This document shows positions 14,986-21,897 of a stretch of DNA of 39,802 nt, in pieces. The DNA is from a virus. The notes beneath the pieces are model-generated. The model did not search any database, had not been told where the DNA came from, and worked only from the letters and a program-made list of their open reading frames with translations. Location: the IMG/VR virus record IMGVR_UViG_3300047586_000011, positions 1-39,802 of that record; one strand, given 5' to 3'. How positions within the stretch are numbered: position 1 is the first letter of the stretch; every line of letters starts with the position of its first letter. The translations under genes and the position numbers were made by a program.

Positions 14986-15477
14986 CTACGCCGGGAGCAG
15001 ATCGTCCTCGGCCTCGGTCGCCGTCGAAGACCCCGTGAAGTGCCGTCCAGCGGGCGGCATTGTGTCGGGAGTCGCGCCGTCGTCTGCCTTGGCGGTAGTG
15101 ATCTGGTCCGACATGGTCGCCTGGTTCCGGGAGAGCACGAGCTTGCCCTTCGTCCCGATCAGGGACCGCGAGAAGAGCAGGCCGAGAGCGGGCGCCGTGG
15201 TCTCGGGGACCACGAGCCGCAGAAAGTGGCGGGTGTTCCCGTCCGCGTCGGGACGGCTATCGAGGTCGACGATGCTGAACCCGTCGCCGAGAGCGGCGCC
15301 GGAGAAAGTCAGCTCGAAGGACTCTTGCCCGATCAGGGGCAGGAGCTCCGAGGCCGCGTCGATGTCGACCTCGAACTTGAGCCGGCCGGTCATGCCCGCG
15401 GCGGTGGATCGCGGTTGCCCGGTAACGGGTCCGCACGTCGCTTGGATCACGATGTCTGCTGGGAGTTTGAGTGGCAC
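14986..15477 (-). CDS. Uncharacterised beta-rich protein with acidic C-terminal tail
   Basis: 163 residues from GTG 15477, which has a strong GGAGGAAACC ribosome-binding site; the ATG at 15504 lies upstream of that site and is rejected. The body is beta-rich (LKFEVDIDAA, SFELTFSGAALG, HFLRLVVPET, GKLVLSRNQ). The end is flexible and acidic (ATEAEDDLLPA), resembling the protein-docking tail of single-strand DNA-binding proteins. Position between HNH and RusA genes fits a recombination or replication role. No OB-fold signature can be confirmed by eye, so an SSB-like role is only a suggestion. Confidence 0.7.
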   Translation of the reverse strand: MPLKLPADIVIQATCGPVTGQPRSTAAGMTGRLKFEVDIDAASELLPLIGQESFELTFSGAALGDGFSIVDLDSRPDADGNTRHFLRLVVPETTAPALGLLFSRSLIGTKGKLVLSRNQATMSDQITTAKADDGATPDTMPPAGRHFTGSSTATEAEDDLLPA

Positions 15478-15507
15478 GGTTTCCTCCTGGGATGGGGCTC
15501 TCATTGG

Positions 15508-16056
15508 TCAGTCGAGCATAGGCGTCTCCGTTGCTTCCCATTCGAGAGGCATCTGCTCAGCATCCCGTCTGAACCCAGGCGTAGGCGTGGACGGGAGCGG
15601 CGACAGCCCGAGGCGCTTGCGAGCCTTTCGACCGTGGTAGTCGACCCCGGCGTCGACCCTCGCCTGCTTCCGCTCGTATAGCTGCCGGACCGTCTCGGCG
15701 GTGTGGCAGTCGTGGCAGAGCGCTTCGAGATTGTCGGGGTGGTGGACGCATCCGCTGTGATAGCCCCGGCCAACGAGCGGAGCGCGATGGTTGACTTCGT
15801 GCGCGTGGGCGCCGCATCGCTGGCAGCGGTATTCCGCGCGGGCCATCGCGGCGGCGCGGGCGCTCGTCCAATCGTGGAGTTGTCTCCACTCGCGCTCGCA
15901 AGGGCGATGCTCTCCCGACCCGCACCAGTAGACCTGGCGGCCCGTCAGGGCGGTGCCGCACCACCAGCAGATGCGAGCGGCTCGGCACTGCTCGCGCGTC
16001 ATGCTGGCCGTGGCACCAGACCGTAGGGTGCAGGACTCGTATTCCTCGGGTCTCAT
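15508..16056 (-). CDS. HNH endonuclease
   Basis: 182 residues. The N-terminal part has a Cys pair (CWWCG) and CGSGEHRPCEREW. The nuclease core reads CQRCGAHAHEVNHRAPL, then HHPDNLEALCHDCH, which has the paired CxxC zinc knuckles and the H-N-H order of a beta-beta-alpha-metal nuclease. The C-terminus is basic (RKARKRLG). ATG at 16056 has GGAG eight bases upstream and overlaps the preceding stop (ATGA), so the much longer open frame upstream is ignored. HNH proteins in phages serve packaging, recombination or homing. No intron features are visible around it. Confidence 0.88.
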   Translation of the reverse strand: MRPEEYESCTLRSGATASMTREQCRAARICWWCGTALTGRQVYWCGSGEHRPCEREWRQLHDWTSARAAAMARAEYRCQRCGAHAHEVNHRAPLVGRGYHSGCVHHPDNLEALCHDCHTAETVRQLYERKQARVDAGVDYHGRKARKRLGLSPLPSTPTPGFRRDAEQMPLEWEATETPMLD

Positions 16057-16508
16057 GCTGGCGTCTCCGCTAGCCGAAGAGCCTGGAGTCGGTGAGCGGA
16101 GAAGAGGTCGGCGAGTTCGGCGTGCCCGGCCCGGCGGTCGATGTTGACCGTCTCGAGGAAGTGGCCGCAGGAGCAGTCCAGCATCGAGCGCGTCTCGCCC
16201 TTCCGCGAGAAGTGGATCGCCTCGGGGACGTGCGGCTTGAGGCGACGGTGAGGCGGTGCGGGATGCTTCGGGCCTGACTTGTGCTTGGGCTTCGGAGCGG
16301 CGTCGCCGAGGGCCCGCCATTCGCGGCTGAATATCCGGGCACCGTCGTCTCGCTGAGAATGAGCGGACCGTAGGGGGGTGCGGCCGGCCCGATCAGGAAC
16401 AGGTGACGAACCCCGCGGAGGTGAAGCCGCGCCTTCCTCGAGCGATCGAGCGAGGGAGCCAGGGTTCCGTGACCGGCCTGCCGTGATTGTCTCCGATGCG
16501 ACGGTCAC
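16053..16508 (-). CDS. Hypothetical protein with a CxC motif
   Basis: 151 residues, coupled on both sides by ATGA overlaps (Dcm gene upstream, HNH gene downstream). The first half is Pro/Arg-rich and looks disordered (KPKHKSGPKHPAPPHRRLKPH). The second half is more ordered, MLDCSCGHFLETVNIDRRAGHAELADLFSAHR, with CxCxH and two later histidines that could bind zinc. Possibly the folded part starts at a later codon and the N-terminus is read-through. No recognised family. Confidence 0.55.
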   Translation of the reverse strand: MTVASETITAGRSRNPGSLARSLEEGAASPPRGSSPVPDRAGRTPLRSAHSQRDDGARIFSREWRALGDAAPKPKHKSGPKHPAPPHRRLKPHVPEAIHFSRKGETRSMLDCSCGHFLETVNIDRRAGHAELADLFSAHRLQALRLAETPA

Positions 16509-17656
16509 GGCGCAACCTCATCCCACAGCGATCCATCCGGGGCCGCTACATCCATGTCCAACAGCCGCCGCCCGATCCATTCCGCCACCGGAGCCGCTAC
16601 GCCGTTGCCGATCACCCGGTACCGCGCCGAGTCGATACCTTCGGGATCGAGGTCCACCCGTCCGGCCATCCCTGGAGTCGCTCGGCCTCCGTCGGAGTCA
16701 GCCGACGTACTGACGAGGTTGGCGTTCCATCCTTGGGGCATCCCGCTTCGGGGTCGGACACTGTGCGCGACGATGGGGATGCGGTCGGTTCGACTGCCGT
16801 CCTGTCGGCGTCCGTTCTCAATCCGGCGTCGGGTGTCAGGAGCGGTGAGGGTTGCGGCGACGAGGTGCCCCACCTGCGCTTCGTTGTCGTCTGCCCCGCC
16901 GCGCCGCTGGTCGAGGGCGTTGATGTAGGTGTCCGTGTCGGGATCGTGCCGCTTGCCGCTAGAGCCAGTAACGCTTCTTGCAGCTCGCTCGGCAGGCTCC
17001 GGCCCCGCTTCGATGCCCGCCGCAGGATGCCGACGGCAGCGCGAGCCGACAGAGAGAACCGCGGCGGCGCGCTCGGAAGCAAGATGTCCGTCAGCGTCGT
17101 CTGGATCGCTTCGCAAACCAAGGATGAAGACTCGTCGTCGGCGCTGGGGCACTCCGAAGAACTGAGCGTCGAGAACCCGAAACGCCCACCCATACCCGAG
17201 GTCCCCCAATCGACCGACGAGCGCCGCCATGTCTCGCCCGCGATGACTGGACAGGAGTCCCGGGACGTTTTCGAGGAGCACGGCGGGAGGTCGGTATCGC
17301 TCCACAAGGGCGAGGAACGCGAAGGCGAGGACGCTTCGCTCTCCGGCGAACCCGGCTCGCTTTCCGGCGACGCTGAGGTCCTGGCACGGGAAGCCGGCGG
17401 TCCAAAGATCAGCACCGCCGTACGGTTGGTGTGCCCCGTCCCTCTCAATGTCGGACTGTATGGCGTTGTCGCCCCGTCTCGGTTGGCCTGAAAGCCTAGT
17501 GATGTCACCGAGGTTGGGGACTCCGGGCCATCGGGTTTCGAGGATCGCGCAGGCATAGGGCTCAATCTCCGAGAAGCTGACGGTGCGCCAACCGGCGCGT
17601 TCGAGGCCGATGTCCATTCCGCCCGCACCGGAGAAGAAGGAGGCGTGGGTGTTCAT
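16505..17656 (-). CDS. C5-cytosine DNA methyltransferase, probably frame-damaged in the C-terminal half
   Basis: 383 residues. Catalytic motifs are intact: motif I FFSGAGGMDIGLE (7-19), motif IV GFPCQDLS with nucleophile C91, motif VI ENV (129-131), motif VIII QRRRRVF (171-177), and motif X RYRVIGNGVAAPVAEWIGRRL near residue 345. Such enzymes methylate cytosine with SAM, usually protecting phage DNA from restriction. The segment that should read RRLTPTEAERLQGWPDGWT, a block typical of this family just before motif X, occurs in a neighbouring frame (16651-16710). Another family-like block, GILRRASKRGRSLP, lies in that same frame near 17.0 kb. Compensating indels, assembly errors or decay are possible. 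ATG at 17656 overlaps a 25-codon remnant (ATGA). Confidence 0.78.
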   Translation of the reverse strand: MNTHASFFSGAGGMDIGLERAGWRTVSFSEIEPYACAILETRWPGVPNLGDITRLSGQPRRGDNAIQSDIERDGAHQPYGGADLWTAGFPCQDLSVAGKRAGFAGERSVLAFAFLALVERYRPPAVLLENVPGLLSSHRGRDMAALVGRLGDLGYGWAFRVLDAQFFGVPQRRRRVFILGLRSDPDDADGHLASERAAAVLSVGSRCRRHPAAGIEAGPEPAERAARSVTGSSGKRHDPDTDTYINALDQRRGGADDNEAQVGHLVAATLTAPDTRRRIENGRRQDGSRTDRIPIVAHSVRPRSGMPQGWNANLVSTSADSDGGRATPGMAGRVDLDPEGIDSARYRVIGNGVAAPVAEWIGRRLLDMDVAAPDGSLWDEVAP

Positions 17657-17730
17657 GGTTCATCGGTGCGGAGCTGTTCGAGGGCGTCACCTTCGAGGAT
17701 GGCGAGCCAGGGGTCGGAGTAGGCGGTCAT
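17653..17730 (-). pseudogene. 25-codon peptide resembling the start of another DNA methylase
   Basis: ATG at 17730 opens a 25-residue frame ending DPWLAILEGDALEQLRTDEP, whose stop overlaps the Dcm start (ATGA). The segment ILEGDALEQLRT matches the standard opening of phage N4/N6 amino-methyltransferases (a strand, then G-D-x-L-x-x-L). The rest of such an enzyme is missing, so this looks like a decapitated methylase reduced to a leader peptide that couples translation into the Dcm gene. It may still be translated. Confidence 0.45.
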
Positions 17731-17736
17731 TGGGGG

Positions 17737-17821
17737 TGTCCCCAGGCGGGGACAGGGGACAGGGACACCGGGGACAGGGGGTGTCCCCATGTCCCCCTTA
17801 AGGGGAGGGGGGACAGGGACA
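17737..17821. repeat. Cluster of GGGGACA / TGTCCCC heptamers, candidate origin or operator array
   Basis: In 85 bp I count GGGGACA or GGGACA in direct orientation at 17748, 17755, 17762, 17770, 17809 and 17816, and inverted TGTCCCC at 17737, 17782 and 17790. Pairs form hairpins (17737-17754; 17770-17788), and CCCCTTAAGGGG (17794-17805) is a perfect 12-bp palindrome. The block fills the gap between the helicase ATPase gene and the methylase remnant. Iterons beside replication genes suggest a replication origin; an operator array is the alternative. Confidence 0.7.
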
Positions 17822-17838
17822 GCCCTAGCGCCAGACGA

Positions 17839-19158
17839 TCAGAGACCAAGTGCACCGTCATCCTCCTCGATGGAATAGAGGCCGTCTGAGTTGTATCGGA
17901 CGGTGGCGATCTTCGCGGCCCGGGCTTTGTCGGCGATCTTGCGTATCCGCTTGACGTCGAACCCGCCGATGGTCGCGAGCTCGGTGGCGGACATGGGGCC
18001 TTGCTCAGAGAGGATCCGGACCAGCTTCTCGGCCTGGTTCTCGCGAAGCGTCACGGCCGGCTTGTCTTCGACCACGACGTCGGGCGAGAAGGTGATCCGA
18101 TCGTAGGCTTCGGCCTCGTCCGGCCAGGGCGGCTCGAACTCGATCCGGACAGCCTGCGGAGGGCGGGCCGGCGAGAGGGCCGGCGGCTTCGGGTTCCGGA
18201 TGACCACGACGCGCTTACCTGGCTCGGCGCTCTGTTCGTACACCGAGTAAGAGCCACGGGCATTGAACTGCTTGGCGGCTGAGCCATATTCCCGGCTCGC
18301 CAGCTTGTTCCCGATGTTCTGGCCGGTGACGTGGTCGATCAGGAGGTTGGTCGTACCGAACTCGCTGAGCACTTCGTAGAGCTCGTATACGGGGCCGGCC
18401 AGATCGCCGCTCGAGGAGCGCAGCGCGCGGTTGACCGGCGAGACGCAGAGCAACTCGATCTCCCACTGGAGGATCCAGCGCCCGACCTCGTCGGCGGAGT
18501 CGGCCAGGGGCCGGGTGAGGTGCTTGTAGTGGTAGCCCCAATCTCCGAGGGAGAGGCCGGCGGCGGTACAGATAGCGTGAAGCCGGACCTCCGTCTCTTC
18601 GTCCCCTTCGTCCCAATCGAGGAGCCCGACCCTGAATGGTCGGAGCGGGCGCCAGGTCGGGATGATCTCGACCCCCGTCAAGGCCGAGACGAGCAAGGCA
18701 TCGGCGATCGTCGTCTTGCCAGCGGATCCCGGGCCGAAGAGCGAGATCGTCCGGCCGACGCGGACCCGTTTCTCGAAGACGAAGGCGGGCGCGGTGGGTT
18801 TCGCGGGCAGGCCGGTGAAGTCTCGTTCGGTCCCGGTCGCGCCGTCAAGGACTACGCGCTGGGCCAAGTAGTCGAGTCGGCGGCCCCAGACCTGGACGTC
18901 ATCCCTCCCGAGGCGAGCGACACAGTCCGCGGCCACGCCTTTGAGATTGGTCCCGCCGAAGAGTCCACAGTGGCGCGAGAAGAGCAGGCCGCCGAGATCC
19001 TTGAACCCGCCCGGCGCATCGAGAGCGAAGACCGTGAAGAGACCTTCTGGCTTGAGGTCAATCTTGTTGACACGGCTGAGAACGATCGTCCAGCCGTCGC
19101 CCTTGAGCGAGTAGGCCCGAAAGCCTGCCTTGCCGAACTCACCGAGATCGTCGGTCAT
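17839..19158 (-). CDS. RecA-fold ATPase, probable replicative helicase motor (RepA/AAA_25-like)
   Basis: 439 residues. Walker A GPGSAGKT (142-149) and a Walker B-like strand ending LLDWDEG (179-185) place it with RepA-type hexameric helicases and RecA-fold ATPases; a later LLIDHVTGQ resembles the motif after Walker B. Residues 1-130 form an extra N-terminal domain. The C-terminal 65 residues are a winged-helix-like region (EKLVRILSEQGPMSATELATIGGFDVKRIRKI). The gene directly upstream encodes a free DnaB N-terminal domain and the two overlap by ATGA, so together they likely form a split DnaB-type helicase. The start at 19158 follows that overlap. The heptamer cluster lies just downstream. Confidence 0.82.
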   Translation of the reverse strand: MTDDLGEFGKAGFRAYSLKGDGWTIVLSRVNKIDLKPEGLFTVFALDAPGGFKDLGGLLFSRHCGLFGGTNLKGVAADCVARLGRDDVQVWGRRLDYLAQRVVLDGATGTERDFTGLPAKPTAPAFVFEKRVRVGRTISLFGPGSAGKTTIADALLVSALTGVEIIPTWRPLRPFRVGLLDWDEGDEETEVRLHAICTAAGLSLGDWGYHYKHLTRPLADSADEVGRWILQWEIELLCVSPVNRALRSSSGDLAGPVYELYEVLSEFGTTNLLIDHVTGQNIGNKLASREYGSAAKQFNARGSYSVYEQSAEPGKRVVVIRNPKPPALSPARPPQAVRIEFEPPWPDEAEAYDRITFSPDVVVEDKPAVTLRENQAEKLVRILSEQGPMSATELATIGGFDVKRIRKIADKARAAKIATVRYNSDGLYSIEEDDGALGL

Positions 19159-19616
19159 GGCCGTTCCCAGACGGATCGTAGCTCGGCCTCGCACCGTTCC
19201 CGGACGTCCGCGGAGTCGTCTTCGTAGGCGATGGCGGCGATCCGGCCGGCGGCGGCGATCAGGCGCCGGTAGGTGGCCGTCCGCTCGACGATGCGCCCGT
19301 ACTGCTCCGTGAAGACCGAGGTACGGCAGTCGTTCCCCAGGCGCGCGAGATAGCCCAGGCCGAAGGGCTCGAGATCGCCCGACCGCTCGAGTTCGTCGGC
19401 GACCAAGACCACGTCCGGCGGGGATCCTCGAGACGCCACGGCCCGCATGGCGGCGAAGATCGCGCCGTGCGCCTGGCGATAGAACGACTCGGGCCGGAGG
19501 AACGCGACCTCCTCGAGCGCCGACCCGTCGACCAGGATCCCACCGAGCAGGGCGCGCTCGGCGTCAAGGTTGTGTGGCGGCGGACCTTCGATGCCGTGGG
19601 GCGGCGGCTCATCCAT
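19155..19616 (-). CDS. Stand-alone DnaB N-terminal domain protein
   Basis: 153 residues matching the N-terminal domain of DnaB: PPHNLDAERALLGGILVDG (about 13-31), then LRPESFYRQAHGAIFAAMRAV and DVVLVADEL. In bacteria this domain forms the helicase collar and binds primase and loader. Here it ends where the DnaB linker would begin, and the next gene, overlapping by ATGA, supplies a RecA-fold motor. The C-terminal third (ATYRRLIAAAGRIAAIAYEDDSADVRE) corresponds to the DnaB linker helix region. It could act as the collar in trans or as a decoy that recruits host primase. ATG 19616 overlaps the upstream stop by 8 nt. Confidence 0.85.
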   Translation of the reverse strand: MDEPPPHGIEGPPPHNLDAERALLGGILVDGSALEEVAFLRPESFYRQAHGAIFAAMRAVASRGSPPDVVLVADELERSGDLEPFGLGYLARLGNDCRTSVFTEQYGRIVERTATYRRLIAAAGRIAAIAYEDDSADVRERCEAELRSVWERP

Positions 19617-19929
19617 TGGGGAGGGCTTCGCGGATGCTCCTGACCTGACGGGCGAAGCGGTCCAGCCCGGCCATCTCCAGACGCCCCTCAGCGTGTAGCA
19701 GGGCCTCGGCGGCGCCTTGGTGCTCCCACGCGATCTGCGTGGCTTCTAGGGCACCCTGACGCTGCGGTGGGGCTTCGCAGAACACGTCCAGCGTGTCGAG
19801 CCAGCGCCGGGTCGCGCATGGGAGCACTTCGCGGTCGATGGCGCACCGGGAGCCGAGGGGCTGGTGCATGAGATTGAGACGGTCGAGATCTTCTGAGTCC
19901 CAAGGTCGGGCGGGGATCTTCACCTTCAT
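19609..19929 (-). CDS. Hypothetical protein upstream of the helicase pair
   Basis: 106 residues from ATG 19929, which is preceded by AGACGAGG. The longer frame from 20052 looks non-coding. It is helical, with a central CATRRWLDTLDVFCEA and a C-terminal LDRFARQVRSIREALPNG. Three cysteines (about residues 23, 32 and 45) could be structural. No known motif. Coupling to the DnaB-N gene suggests a replication-associated role, such as a loader, but nothing in the sequence proves it. Confidence 0.65.
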   Translation of the reverse strand: MKVKIPARPWDSEDLDRLNLMHQPLGSRCAIDREVLPCATRRWLDTLDVFCEAPPQRQGALEATQIAWEHQGAAEALLHAEGRLEMAGLDRFARQVRSIREALPNG

Positions 19930-19939
19930 CACCTCGTCT
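19929..19939 (-). promoter_or_regulatory. Extended ribosome-binding site AGACGAGGTGA, overlapping a start
   Basis: Third copy of the 11-mer. Here its last A is the first base of the ATG at 19929, so spacing is unusually tight, and the AGACGAGG part may do the pairing. Confidence 0.55.
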
Positions 19940-19957
19940 TCGGGTAGATCGCAGAGC

Positions 19958-20311
19958 CTAGCGACCGGCGTACAGCTTCGCAAGCCAGTCCATGATGAGC
20001 CGGTTGCGAGACGGTGCCCAGCGGTCATGGTGGCCGTCGCAGAGACAGACAAGTCGGTCCGCCCGAGTGACCCGCTTCGCCCCGATCGTGATACCGGCGT
20101 GGTGCCGTTCGGTCTTGGGCTCGAGTCGGACCTTGCCTGAGCATGGGCCAGCCTCCGGGTCTATGTCGAGAGCTCGACAGCCGTTCCGATCAGGCGCGGC
20201 GGCCAGATCCCGCGCCGTCACGTCCGCATAGACGACCCGGCATTCGGCGGGTGTCTGCTTCTTGCGCGGCACTCGGGAGGTGCCGGCCATGACGAGACGC
20301 TCGGCGGTCAA
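19958..20311 (-). CDS. HNH-like nuclease
   Basis: 117 residues from a TTG start at 20311, favoured by GGGGAG six bases upstream; the ATG at 20290 lacks a ribosome-binding site. The second half has CRALDIDPEAGPCSGKVR, then PKTERHHAGI, VCLCDGHHDRW and NRLIMDWL. This HH...C-x2... pattern fits a beta-beta-alpha-metal HNH fold with zinc-binding cysteines and the RHH pair as catalytic/metal residues. It is the second HNH protein in the early region. Possible roles are recombination, packaging or degradation of host DNA. Confidence 0.7.
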   Translation of the reverse strand: MTAERLVMAGTSRVPRKKQTPAECRVVYADVTARDLAAAPDRNGCRALDIDPEAGPCSGKVRLEPKTERHHAGITIGAKRVTRADRLVCLCDGHHDRWAPSRNRLIMDWLAKLYAGR

Positions 20312-20314
20312 CGT

Positions 20315-20893
20315 CTACTCCCCTGACTCTGCGATAGGTAGGTCGTCCCCGAGGTCGGAGGTGGGTTCCGGCGTCTCCTTGGAGGGGTGGGAGTCGAGTA
20401 GGGCGGTGGGACGCTGGCTTCGAGGGACCTGTGTCGGATGCTGTTTCCACTCAGGCCATGCAGCCACGTCCCTAGCGGCAGCCTGCGCGACATGGCGGAT
20501 GGCCTCGTCGTCGGGGAATGAGGGACTGGGGTCGATGAGGACCGAAACCTCATCGCGCACGATGTGGCCCTTGACGCAGCAGGTCGGGATCACGACCAGC
20601 CCGGCTCGCAGTCTCTCCCGCTCTCCCTCGACGGCCGCTGCGGCTACCCGCTGCTTGTATTCGTCGGCTGCGGTTTGCGTTGCCAGCGCAGCTACCAGCG
20701 GCCCGTGGTGGTCGCACCCTTTGGCCCAGCAGTCCTCCTCGTACAGCGTCGCCACGCTCGCCTCGGCTGCATCTAGGGCGGCGAGAGCGCGGGAGGCGAT
20801 GCTTGCCCCGCCATCACGAAACCTGGCAGCGTGAACATCCCCTTGGAGACGCGCCAGCCGTCTCAGATCATCGAGGAGGGTAGGGTCAGGCAT
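20315..20893 (-). CDS. Hypothetical protein, helical
   Basis: 192 residues. The first half is Ala/Arg-rich helices with CWAKGCDHHGPLVAAL in the middle; a second Cys pair follows (IPTCCVKGHI). The last 50 residues are Pro/Ser/Asp-rich, probably disordered, and acidic (DLGDDLPIAESGE). ATG at 20893 overlaps the HD hydrolase stop by 8 nt. No recognised family; possibly metal-binding through the Cys/His groups. Its position among nucleotide-metabolism and replication genes does not specify a function. Confidence 0.65.
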   Translation of the reverse strand: MPDPTLLDDLRRLARLQGDVHAARFRDGGASIASRALAALDAAEASVATLYEEDCWAKGCDHHGPLVAALATQTAADEYKQRVAAAAVEGERERLRAGLVVIPTCCVKGHIVRDEVSVLIDPSPSFPDDEAIRHVAQAAARDVAAWPEWKQHPTQVPRSQRPTALLDSHPSKETPEPTSDLGDDLPIAESGE

Positions 20894-21425
20894 CGAACGC
20901 TCCTATTTCGTGGAGGCGGTTTAGGTATCGCTCCTCGGCCTCTGTAGGCATCCAGCCCGAGATAGCCACCGGCAGCGGATCGAACTGCCCATCTTGGAAC
21001 CAGGGGTATCGCGTTCTGGACATCAGGGCGATCCTCTCGGTCAAGAGGATGCGGCTATCGGCGAGGTCGACCTCCTCAGGCAGGCGATAGTCGAGATTGA
21101 AACGGTCGGCGATAGCAAGCCAGACATGCGCCTCGATGAGTTGGTACTCGGGCAACGCGTGTTTGAGCGGGCGCGGCACATCGACCACGTAGGCTTCGGT
21201 CGCATCATGCAGGAGCGCCGCCAGCGCGTTCTCGGGCGCGACCGCCTGGGACATGAGGACACAGTGCTCCGCCACACTGTAGAAGCGGTCAACGTGCCCG
21301 CCGTACCGGCAGAGCAGGGAAAGTGCGTGGGCGATGTCGAGCGGGTCTACGTCCTCCGCTCGCGGGTCGCATGGGTAGAAACGAGCACCCATGAAGGTCT
21401 GCATCCAGTCGCCCTTACGTTCCAT
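20886..21425 (-). CDS. HD-domain phosphohydrolase (YfbR/5'-nucleotidase-like)
   Basis: 179 residues. The core carries RYGGH and YSVAEHCVLM, then LLHDATEAYVVDVPRPLK, which supply the H...HD...D metal ligands of HD hydrolases of the YfbR group. YfbR enzymes dephosphorylate deoxynucleoside 5'-monophosphates; phage versions adjust dNTP pools or remove nucleotides not wanted in phage DNA. The N-terminus MQTFMGARFYPCDPRAEDVDPLDIAHALS is typical. ATG at 21425 has AGGAG upstream; the ORF extends further but without support. It overlaps the preceding gene by 11 nt. Confidence 0.88.
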   Translation of the reverse strand: MERKGDWMQTFMGARFYPCDPRAEDVDPLDIAHALSLLCRYGGHVDRFYSVAEHCVLMSQAVAPENALAALLHDATEAYVVDVPRPLKHALPEYQLIEAHVWLAIADRFNLDYRLPEEVDLADSRILLTERIALMSRTRYPWFQDGQFDPLPVAISGWMPTEAEERYLNRLHEIGAFDA

Positions 21426-21897
21426 CGGTCGGCTCCTGTAGGGCGCGGAGTTCATGCAGCCGGCCACAGGCACCGCAGCAGCGGGCGTCCGCGTGGATGC
21501 CTCCTCTGAGGTAGATATGGGTTCCGTCGGCCGGAGACAGTTCCGCGATCCGTTCAGCGATCCGAAGATGTAGTCGCTCATTCTCCAGCTCCAGCGGCTT
21601 GCCCGTCAGCTTTGCGAAGGCATACGCAGCCTCAACGGAGTCGAGCGGATCACGGAGGTAGTCGGACACACCGAACGGCGCGCACTCAACGCATTGCATC
21701 TCGCCGTCATCGCCGTACCCGTGGTGCCCATGAGAAAGCCACAGAGCGCGGCGGAACCGAAGCTCCAGCGGCTTGCGGGCCTGGGCTTCGATGGCGAGGA
21801 TGGCTGGGAGCGCCGCGGTGGCGTAGACCGTGTGCTCCGCCAGCTCTTTGAGAAGCTCGTGCCCTGCCTCAGTCGAGGGCGTCGTGGGTTCAGTCAT
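21415..21897 (-). CDS. Hypothetical protein with two Cys pairs
   Basis: 160 residues. Central CVECAPFG and C-terminal CCGACGRLHEL give two CxxC sites that could form one zinc ribbon or two. The rest is helical (AAYAFAKLTGKPLELENERLHLRIAERIAEL). ATG at 21897 overlaps the stop of the annealing-protein gene (ATGA), and it ends in TAA, one of the few here. Likely an accessory of the recombination/replication block. No family recognised. Confidence 0.7.
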   Translation of the reverse strand: MTEPTTPSTEAGHELLKELAEHTVYATAALPAILAIEAQARKPLELRFRRALWLSHGHHGYGDDGEMQCVECAPFGVSDYLRDPLDSVEAAYAFAKLTGKPLELENERLHLRIAERIAELSPADGTHIYLRGGIHADARCCGACGRLHELRALQEPTDGT

